Source: Akkermansiaceae bacterium
GTDB lineage: Bacteria > Verrucomicrobiota > Verrucomicrobiia > Verrucomicrobiales > Akkermansiaceae
NCBI GenBank assembly: GCA_023301545.1
Contig: JALZUI010000100.1
Location: forward strand, 1 to 8,378
DNA: 8,378 nucleotides
Reading direction: 5' to 3'
In this document: positions 1-4,487 of the stretch, piece after piece
Numbering within the stretch: position 1 is the first letter of the stretch
How the letters are laid out: every line of letters starts with the position of its first letter
Translations under genes and position numbers: made by a program
The notes under the pieces: generated by a model
What the model saw: the letters and a program-made list of their open reading frames with translations, nothing else
Databases searched by the model: none
Told to the model about the DNA's origin: nothing

Positions 1-693
1 GCGGGCCCTGGGATTATGGCTGCCGGTAACGAAGGAGCAGGGAAGGATGAATCCTTTGGGCTCAATATCACCCTCCCTTTCGAGGCTAGTGCGAATGAAT
101 ATATTTTAGAGGACGAAAAACTCATCGATTTCAACTACTTCTTCACCCGTAAACTTTCCTTCGTAAAAGAAGCGCATGCTGCTGTCGCCTGTCCTGGCGG
201 AGTCGGCACAATGGATGAAATGTTCGAAGCCATGACCCTCATTCAGACAGGTAAGGCGACTATCTACCCACTCATTCTTCTTAACGCACCGGGATCCGAT
301 TACTGGAAAAAATGGGACGAATTTATCCAATCCGCCCTAATGGATGGTAACTACATTTCTAAGACAGACTTCCACCTCTGGAAAATTACAGATTCGATCG
401 AGGAAGCAGTAGAGGAAATCCTTAACTTCTACAGTAACTTCCACAGTTACCGCTACATTGGTGAGCAACTGATCATTCGTATTAACCATATCCCAAGCGA
501 GACAGAGCTTGCTAAGCTAAATAAAGACTTCTCCGACCTCATCGTAGATGGCGCAATCGAAGTCTCTGAGCCACTAGAGGGTGAGCGCGAGTACCTTCAG
601 CTCCCTCGTCTCGTTTTCCATCACAAGCGCAGAGACTACGGTCGTCTCCGTCTCCTTATTGACCACATCAATAAGTTCGAAAACAAGGACTAA
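1..693 (+). CDS. LOG-family (TIGR00730-like) nucleotide phosphoribohydrolase, 5'-truncated
   Basis: The frame is open to the left edge, and the codons before the first ATG (position 16) read A-G-P-G-I. These join M-A-A-G-N-E-G-A to form the family's usual GPGIM-type motif, so that ATG is internal and the N-terminus lies outside the window. The family hallmark PGGVGTMDE is encoded at about 193-219, preceded by the F-x-x-RK motif (FFTRK). Both belong to the active site of LOG ('Lonely guy') proteins, which cleave nucleoside 5'-monophosphates into base and ribose 5-phosphate. Plant members activate cytokinins; the bacterial substrate cannot be read from the sequence. After the Rossmann-like core there is a tail of roughly 80 residues, rich in charged residues, that short LOG proteins lack. 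The older 'lysine decarboxylase' label for such proteins is misleading. The gene is convergent with the 97-residue gene and is followed by a hairpin terminator. Family assignment is confident; exact activity is not. Confidence 0.88.
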   Translation, partial: AGPGIMAAGNEGAGKDESFGLNITLPFEASANEYILEDEKLIDFNYFFTRKLSFVKEAHAAVACPGGVGTMDEMFEAMTLIQTGKATIYPLILLNAPGSDYWKKWDEFIQSALMDGNYISKTDFHLWKITDSIEEAVEEILNFYSNFHSYRYIGEQLIIRINHIPSETELAKLNKDFSDLIVDGAIEVSEPLEGEREYLQLPRLVFHHKRRDYGRLRLLIDHINKFENKD

Positions 694-701
694 AGTTTGT
701 T

Positions 702-732
702 AACTAGTCGTAGAAATGCGACATAGTTTTTT
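702..732 (+). terminator. Rho-independent terminator of the LOG-family gene
   Basis: AACTAGTCG (702-710) pairs with CGACATAGTT (719-728), with one bulged A at 723 and an 8-base loop. A run of six T (727-732) follows. The hairpin starts nine bases after the stop codon. The stem is AT-rich at its base, so strength is moderate. The opposite strand lacks a T-run, so it would serve only the plus-strand gene. Confidence 0.6.
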
Positions 733-758
733 CGTGATCTAGAAAACATTATTGATTT

Positions 759-1052
759 CTACATTGATAAAAAGTAGATAGAGAGGGCTTCCCATTCTTC
801 CTCAACCTCAGTGTCTGTAGGCATTGGTTGTCCCGCTCGATCATACCAGTAGTTAGCATTCCAGTTATCTCCTTCGACTCTATGGAGGTAGGCGTGCACC
901 CAAGCTGCGGCTTTTCCTTGGAGTTGGTCCACGAGATTGTGTGAGCGCTCCCAGTCCCCTGCCCCAGCATACCAAAGAGACTGCAACTCTATCGAAAGCG
1001 CGTGAGGTAATTCCCCCTCAGAAATCGTCTTCTTAAATTCGGAAAGCGTCAT
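759..1052 (-). CDS. Conserved small helical (TPR-like) protein of unknown function
   Basis: A 97-residue acidic protein. The start is placed at the ATG at 1052 because M-T-L-S-E-F-K begins a coherent protein; a longer frame back to 1229 only runs antisense through the SMUG1 gene. The body is rich in Trp and Tyr: L-W-Y-x-x-x-GDW (26-34), then A-A-W-V-H-A-Y-L-H-R-x-E-GD (49-62), N-A-N-Y-W-Y-D-R-A-G (65-74), and a final E-E-E-W-E-A. Two helix pairs of the form 'GDW..AH' and 'GD..NA.YWY.RAG' resemble degenerate tetratricopeptide or Sel1-like repeats. From memory, similar proteins of about 100 residues occur in Verrucomicrobiota and Bacteroidota without assigned function. There is no signal peptide or membrane segment, so it is probably cytoplasmic. 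It lies 49 bp downstream of the uracil-DNA glycosylase on the same strand with no terminator between, so co-transcription is likely. Confidence 0.8.
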   Translation of the reverse strand: MTLSEFKKTISEGELPHALSIELQSLWYAGAGDWERSHNLVDQLQGKAAAWVHAYLHRVEGDNWNANYWYDRAGQPMPTDTEVEEEWEALSIYFLSM

Positions 1053-1101
1053 AGTAATATAATTTACAAAAACGATTTCACGGGAGGCAACTCTACTTTC
1101 C

Positions 1102-1821
1102 CTAAAATTTAACCCCGAGATCGAGCAGCTGTTTTTCAGCAGCTTCTGCCCAACCTCGATTCGCGGCTGGACTAGCTGGAGAAGGGTGTAAAATTTTTCC
1201 AACGGGAATATTCTCAAAAAACGTTCCATTCTTTGCTGTCTCTAGGCGCTTTTCTGCAAACGCGCCTACACCTACGAGCAAAGAAGGCTCTAATTCACTG
1301 ATGGCGCTTTTAAGGTGCTTTACACAGGCCTCTTCGATGGGTTTCATTTTTTCTTTCCCTAATTTCTCAGGGATAATATTCGCCCCCGTTTCGCTCATCC
1401 AAACGAGCGGACAAAAGTTAAGTACGAAGTGGTCCGCGAAAAAATCCTCCGCTTTAGGAAATTTCTCTGCAAAATACCCCCAAAGTCTCCGCCCGCTCAC
1501 TTCAGAACGAGTACAATCGTAACCTTCAACTTTACGCTTAGGGTGTTCAATTTCAGGTTTTTCAATTTTCCCATCCAACTTCATCCAATCCCTAACAAAG
1601 GAAATTTCACCAAAGGGAATCCCTGTTTGCGACATCCCCCAGGGTCCTGGATTCATACCCAAAAAGAGGACCTTTTTCTTCCCACTACCATAGCGTTCCA
1701 AATATTGGCGGTGATTATTCCAAGCATAAGTTAATGGATTATAAGTCACTGAAACAGGGTCAGAGAATTCATAACCCTCAAGATCACGGACTAATTGCTG
1801 CGCATGGAGAACAAGAGACAT
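1102..1821 (-). CDS. SMUG1-type single-strand-selective uracil-DNA glycosylase
   Basis: This 239-residue base-excision-repair enzyme removes uracil, and often 5-hydroxymethyluracil, from DNA. Motif 1 is G-M-N-P-G-P-W-G-M-S-Q-T-G (55-67), very close to the GMNPGPFGMAQTG of animal SMUG1; N57 matches the catalytic Asn. N-F-C-P-L (135-139) supplies the Asn that recognises uracil (Asn163 in human). Motif 2 is H-P-S-P-A-S-P-A-A-N-R-G-W (212-224), with H212 matching the catalytic His239. In the intercalating wedge after HPSP, the human Arg is replaced by Ala, so duplex penetration may differ. The length is shorter than human SMUG1 (270) and normal for bacteria. Bacterial SMUG1 is patchy; it is known from Geobacter and from Opitutus-like Verrucomicrobiota, which supports the taxonomic guess. 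It is the first gene of a two-gene unit and is divergent from the HhH gene. No Shine-Dalgarno precedes the ATG at 1821. Confidence 0.93.
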   Translation of the reverse strand: MSLVLHAQQLVRDLEGYEFSDPVSVTYNPLTYAWNNHRQYLERYGSGKKKVLFLGMNPGPWGMSQTGIPFGEISFVRDWMKLDGKIEKPEIEHPKRKVEGYDCTRSEVSGRRLWGYFAEKFPKAEDFFADHFVLNFCPLVWMSETGANIIPEKLGKEKMKPIEEACVKHLKSAISELEPSLLVGVGAFAEKRLETAKNGTFFENIPVGKILHPSPASPAANRGWAEAAEKQLLDLGVKF

Positions 1822-2027
1822 GGCAAAACATTCACAAAAGGGGCGGAATCCGTCAACTCATTGACCAGCAATAATTCTCTGTTAGGTATATCAACCTCTT
1901 CTGTAGTCATTATGACCTCATTCAACCGAGGTTTTGAGATCGAAACGATGGGACGCAAGTTCATGATTGCCTCGACATTCATTCTCTTGTGACTAATAAG
2001 AGCCCTTATCTTATCTAAATTTGTACA
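1822..2027. other. Divergent intergenic region between the SMUG1 and HhH genes
   Basis: This is the longest non-coding stretch (206 bp) and should hold both divergent promoters. Visible elements are short: GTCATTATGAC (1906-1916, 5-bp arms), ACCTC (1914-1918) with GAGGT at about 1929-1933, and ATAAG-AGCC-CTTAT (1996-2009) just before the HhH start. TTGTGA (1987-1992) followed by the AT-rich TTATCTTATCTAAAT (2006-2020) could be a promoter for the HhH gene, but no -35/-10 pair has good spacing. Reading frames of 63-65 codons cross it on both strands and neither looks like a protein. No RNA gene or riboswitch was recognised. Confidence 0.5.
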
Positions 2028-2624
2028 ATGAAATTCATCACTGCTGTATTAATGTCAGGCTTACTCGCCTTCTCTGTTGCTTCTGCTAAAACAACTACTG
2101 ACCCTAAAAAGTCTAGTACCTCTTCTAAGAAAAGCACAACAACGAAAACTCCCGAAAAGAAGTCAACCACTACATCCAAGTCCTCCTCAACTAAAAAGAC
2201 GACGACAAAACCTAGTACAACTACTTCAACCAAAAAGCCTAGTACTACCACAACTTCTAAAAAAACCACGACTAAGCCTAGTTCAACAACCAAAAAAACA
2301 ACCACTAAGCCTAGTACGACAACTAAGAAGAGCACCACTAAAAAGACAACTACTGGCAGCGGAACAACCACTGCTAATGCCAAAACAATGGCGGCGATCA
2401 AAAGCGCTGCTGGGAAGCTTTCTAGCTCGCAGAAGAAATCCATGCTCAGCACTCTCAACAAAGGAAGCTCGGCGGATCTCATCAAAGTACCAGGATTGGG
2501 CGAGTCTACTATCGCCAACATCAAAAAGGCACGCCCATACAAGGACGTAACAGACCTCGGTAATGTAACTGGAATCGGCGAAAAGAAGTTTTCTGATATT
2601 GTAAAATACTTCAAGACTAAGTAA
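2028..2624 (+). CDS. Exported Lys/Thr-rich protein with C-terminal ComEA-like helix-hairpin-helix domain
   Basis: The 198-residue protein has three parts. Residues 1-20 form a signal peptide: M-K-F start, hydrophobic core I-T-A-V-L-M-S-G-L-L-A-F, and an A-S-A cleavage motif (18-20). Residues 21 to about 117 are a low-complexity, strongly basic segment built almost only of Thr, Lys, Ser and some Pro. Four Lys-Pro-Ser units in it (K61, K70, K83, K94) are separated by Thr/Lys runs. Residues about 148-198 hold two helix-hairpin-helix turns, V-P-G-L-G (154-158) and V-T-G-I-G (180-184), separated by K-K-A-R-P-Y-K-D-V-T-D-L, the classic (HhH)2 arrangement of ComEA and related DNA-binding proteins. 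HhH domains bind the DNA backbone without sequence specificity. A secreted basic protein of this type could bind DNA in the periplasm or envelope, for example in uptake; that role is inference. Residues 118-147 look helical. It is 13 bp upstream of the DUF3817 gene. Threonine codons are mixed, so the tract is not simple recent slippage. Confidence 0.87.
   Translation: MKFITAVLMSGLLAFSVASAKTTTDPKKSSTSSKKSTTTKTPEKKSTTTSKSSSTKKTTTKPSTTTSTKKPSTTTTSKKTTTKPSSTTKKTTTKPSTTTKKSTTKKTTTGSGTTTANAKTMAAIKSAAGKLSSSQKKSMLSTLNKGSSADLIKVPGLGESTIANIKKARPYKDVTDLGNVTGIGEKKFSDIVKYFKTK
2208..2349 (+). repeat. Imperfect Lys-Pro-Ser-Thr coding repeat
   Basis: Within the HhH protein gene, the hexamer CCTAGT (Pro-Ser) recurs at 2211, 2238, 2277 and 2310, each preceded by a Lys codon and followed by Thr/Lys codons. 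Unit lengths are 27, 39 and 33 bp, all multiples of three, so variation keeps the frame. Thr codons (ACA, ACC, ACT, ACG) vary between units, but the Pro-Ser codons are identical in all four copies. This suggests an old duplication series that has since diverged. Copy number could vary between strains. Confidence 0.65.
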
Positions 2625-2637
2625 GTCTCTCAGCATT

Positions 2638-2919
2638 ATGCTGATTAAAGGACTACGAGCCATCTCTGTCATCGAGGGGCTCTCATTTCTCTACCTCTTA
2701 TACTGCTCTATCTACCTCAAACGAATTGTTGGAGATGAGCATGCGATAGACACTCCTGGCATGGCCCATGGAGTGTTTTTTGTTATTTTTGCCGTGTTAC
2801 TTTTCCTCTGTTGGCAGCAGAAAAAGATCTCTTTTAAGAACTCCGCTCTCGTCTTTGCGGCATCCTTGATTCCCTTTGGTTTCATCTGGATAGAAAAAAA
2901 GCTCCACAAGGGAGCTTAA
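2638..2919 (+). CDS. DUF3817-family small integral membrane protein
   Basis: A 93-residue protein with three hydrophobic helices at about 8-27, 42-60 and 68-86. Conserved family signs are E13-G14 in helix 1, H44-G45 at the start of helix 2 (G-M-A-H-G), and I-P-F-G (78-81) in helix 3, ending in the basic E-K-K-L-H-K tail. These fit DUF3817, a family of inner-membrane proteins of about 90-110 residues with no established biochemical role. The gene starts 13 bp after the HhH gene and is probably co-transcribed with it. That would put an exported DNA-binding-type protein next to a membrane protein, but a functional link is only a guess. The last codons form part of a hairpin that serves as terminator for the opposite-strand glmM gene. 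Confidence 0.85.
   Translation: MLIKGLRAISVIEGLSFLYLLYCSIYLKRIVGDEHAIDTPGMAHGVFFVIFAVLLFLCWQQKKISFKNSALVFAASLIPFGFIWIEKKLHKGA
2894..2917 (-). terminator. Rho-independent terminator of glmM, inside the end of the DUF3817 gene
   Basis: On the minus strand AAGCTCC (2917-2911) pairs with GGAGCTT (2905-2899) around a 5-base loop and runs into seven T (2900-2894). It lies about 65 bp after the glmM stop codon and overlaps the last codons and stop of the convergent DUF3817 gene. On the plus strand the T-run is missing, so it should work only for glmM. Confidence 0.65.
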
Positions 2920-2923
2920 GTTG

Positions 2924-2939
2924 TGTTCCACGTGGAACA
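2924..2939. other. parS: parS-type ParB-binding site, copy 1
   Basis: The sequence TGTTCCACGTGGAACA is a perfect 16-bp palindrome just after the DUF3817 stop codon. It matches the bacterial parS consensus TGTTNCACGTGAAACA except for one symmetric position, where G replaces A to complete the palindrome. Chance occurrence of a given 16-mer in a window this size is about two in a million, and an identical copy lies at 4381. ParB loaded on parS would spread and recruit SMC for chromosome segregation. Confidence 0.85.
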
Positions 2940-2950
2940 ATGTTCTGCGC

Positions 2951-2973
2951 CCCCTCGAATACTAGGGGCTTTT
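2951..2973 (+). terminator. Possible terminator of the HhH-DUF3817 unit
   Basis: CCCCT (2951-2955) pairs with AGGGG (2964-2968) around an 8-base loop. G2949 can add a pair with C2969 across a bulge. Four T (2970-2973) follow. It lies about 30 bp after the DUF3817 stop and just beyond parS copy 1. The short stem and T-run make it a moderate candidate. Confidence 0.45.
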
Positions 2974-2982
2974 AGTATCCCG

Positions 2983-4323
2983 TTACGCTCCGATCGTCTT
3001 CTCGACGGCCTTGCATATGTGCGAGGACCAAAGGTCAACATCTTGTTGCTCTTTAGCCTCCACTAGGACGCGTATTTTGTTTTCTGTTCCTGAGTAACGT
3101 ACTAGGATTCTCCCTGTAACAGATAAGGCCGCTTCCGCTTCTTTAATCGCAGTGTGTAGGCGAGGAATTTCTTCAATCTCAGGCTTTTCCGTAACAAAGA
3201 TGTTTGTGAGGTTTTGTGGATAGTCCTCCATGCAATCTGCAAGCTCAGAAAGCTTTTTCCCTGTCTTCTTAAGTTCCGCAATAACAACCAATGCGCTTAG
3301 TAGCCCATCACCTGTAGTCGTGTAATCACCAAAGATGATATGGCCCGAGTTCTCACCACCGAGAGCAAAGTCACCTTCTAGCATACGCTCCATCACGAGC
3401 TTATCCCCCACTCCTGTTGTTTCGAGCTTAATGCCCTTAGCCTCTAGCGCATCACGTAGCCCGAGATTGCTCATCACTGTGGCTACTAAGGTGTCGTTCT
3501 TCAGTTCACCACGCTCTTTCATCGCCAAGGCTGCTAGCCCTAGGATGCGGTCTCCTGTGATCACCTCACCGTTTTCATCAATCATGATAAGGCGGTCACC
3601 GTCACCATCAAAACAAACCCCTAAGTCCGCGCCGTGCTCTTTCACTAGTTTAGCCGCTTCCTCAGGGTGTACTGCTCCGCACTTCTCATTAATATTTTTC
3701 CCATTAGGCTCAACCGCCATAGGGATCACCTCAAGACCTAATGACTCCATAAAAGGAGGAGCACTGAAACACGTGGCGCCATTTGCGCAGTCTACTACAA
3801 CCTTGAGACCTTTAAGTTCAATTCCTTCGACAATCGACATCAGTTTCTGGAAGTACAGTCCTTCTGGGTTTTCTGGGCTCATCGAGAGGCCTACTCCGCC
3901 AAGAGTCATTCCTCCTTCATCTTCCTCAATGATTGCTTCAATCTCATTTTCCTGCTCATCCGATAGCTTATAACCATCGTCATTAAAGATTTTGATCCCA
4001 TTGTCTTCAAACGGATTATGCGAAGCCGTAATCATGATTCCGGCAGCCGCGTTACTCTCACGGGTCATGAAAGCGGTCACGGGGGTAGACACCACACCTA
4101 GGTGATGCACAGAAACTCCTTCTGCAAGGAAGCCTGCTGTCATAGCGGCTTCAATCATTACGCCTGAAACCCGAGTATCGAGCCCAATTACCACACTTTC
4201 CTCTTCTCCAATCTCAATCACTTCACAAACGGCACGAGCCAGCGCAGTTGCGAATTCTGGGATCAGAGGAAACTCATTCGCTTTGCCACGAATGCCATCG
4301 GTACCGAAAAATGATTTAGCCAT
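2983..4323 (-). CDS. glmM: Phosphoglucosamine mutase
   Basis: GlmM converts glucosamine 6-phosphate to glucosamine 1-phosphate in the cytoplasm, the step before UDP-N-acetylglucosamine for peptidoglycan and lipopolysaccharide. Numbered from the ATG at 4323, the protein has 446 residues (E. coli 445). It shows F-G-T-D-G-I-R-G (6-13), the phosphoserine loop T-A-S-H-N-P with catalytic Ser101 (Ser102 in E. coli), the Mg-binding D-G-D-G-D-R (239-244), the sugar-binding G-G-E-N-S-G-H (322-328) and the phosphate-binding R-Y-S-G-T-E-N (409-415). An in-frame ATG pair at 4350/4347 would add nine or eight residues. I prefer 4323 because M-A-K-S-F-F-G-T-D-G matches the family N-terminus and the Ser numbering; AAAGG precedes it, although only one base away. 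The gene is divergent from mnmG and is flanked on both sides by parS-type palindromes. No residue essential for activity is missing. Confidence 0.96.
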   Translation of the reverse strand: MAKSFFGTDGIRGKANEFPLIPEFATALARAVCEVIEIGEEESVVIGLDTRVSGVMIEAAMTAGFLAEGVSVHHLGVVSTPVTAFMTRESNAAAGIMITASHNPFEDNGIKIFNDDGYKLSDEQENEIEAIIEEDEGGMTLGGVGLSMSPENPEGLYFQKLMSIVEGIELKGLKVVVDCANGATCFSAPPFMESLGLEVIPMAVEPNGKNINEKCGAVHPEEAAKLVKEHGADLGVCFDGDGDRLIMIDENGEVITGDRILGLAALAMKERGELKNDTLVATVMSNLGLRDALEAKGIKLETTGVGDKLVMERMLEGDFALGGENSGHIIFGDYTTTGDGLLSALVVIAELKKTGKKLSELADCMEDYPQNLTNIFVTEKPEIEEIPRLHTAIKEAEAALSVTGRILVRYSGTENKIRVLVEAKEQQDVDLWSSHICKAVEKTIGA

Positions 4324-4380
4324 ACCTTTCAAAAGCAGGTCTCCCATCATTTGTCGATAGCTTATCCCATTAACCCGTAA

Positions 4381-4396
4381 TGTTCCACGTGGAACA
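4381..4396. other. parS: parS-type ParB-binding site, copy 2
   Basis: A second exact copy of TGTTCCACGTGGAACA, in the 164-bp divergent spacer between glmM and mnmG. It is 1457 bp from copy 1, and the pair encloses glmM. Its position close to both promoters means ParB binding could also affect transcription of glmM or mnmG. That is inference. Confidence 0.85.
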
Positions 4397-4402
4397 AACC
4401 AC

Positions 4403-4435
4403 CCGCGGACTACGCCCGCCTTGCCTAGGCGAAGT
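4403..4435. repeat. GC-rich dyad between parS and mnmG
   Basis: This short stretch contains CCGCGG (4403-4408), CGCC/GGCG arms (4417-4420 and 4428-4431), and a perfect 8-bp palindrome GCCTAGGC (4423-4430). The palindrome extends to CTT...GAAG arms if one base is skipped. It is clearly more GC-rich than the AT-rich sequence on either side. It may be an upstream regulatory hairpin or a worn copy of a dispersed REP-like repeat; the window has no second copy to decide. Confidence 0.3.
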
Positions 4436-4487
4436 TAAGAAAGAAATCTATGGCAATTGCGACAAGAGACCGCTATAGCTATCCATC

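Noticed and set aside
1791..1982. 63-codon minus-strand frame upstream of and overlapping the SMUG1 gene
   Set aside because: It overlaps the SMUG1 start by 31 bp, shows no recognisable domain or membrane segment, and lies where the divergent promoters are expected.
1795..1992. 65-codon plus-strand frame in the same spacer
   Set aside because: It begins inside the SMUG1 gene on the opposite strand and has no protein-like features.
2015..2614. 199-codon minus-strand frame rich in Val/Leu opposite the HhH gene
   Set aside because: The hydrophobic look comes from reading Thr/Lys codons backwards; the plus-strand frame has a signal peptide and an HhH domain.
3215..3223. TGTGGATAG, one mismatch from a DnaA box
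   Set aside because: It is a single copy inside glmM with no cluster or AT-rich unwinding region, so it does not indicate an origin here.
3770..3775. CACGTG core, as in parS, inside glmM
   Set aside because: The flanking bases do not match parS and are not symmetric.
3335..3973. 212-codon plus-strand frame opposite glmM
   Set aside because: It is the antisense of clear glmM motifs and is Ser/Pro-rich without domain likeness.
4457..4485. TTGCGA and TATCCA as a promoter for mnmG
   Set aside because: Spacing is 17 bp, but the -10 is poor and ends two bases before the start codon; no better pair was found.
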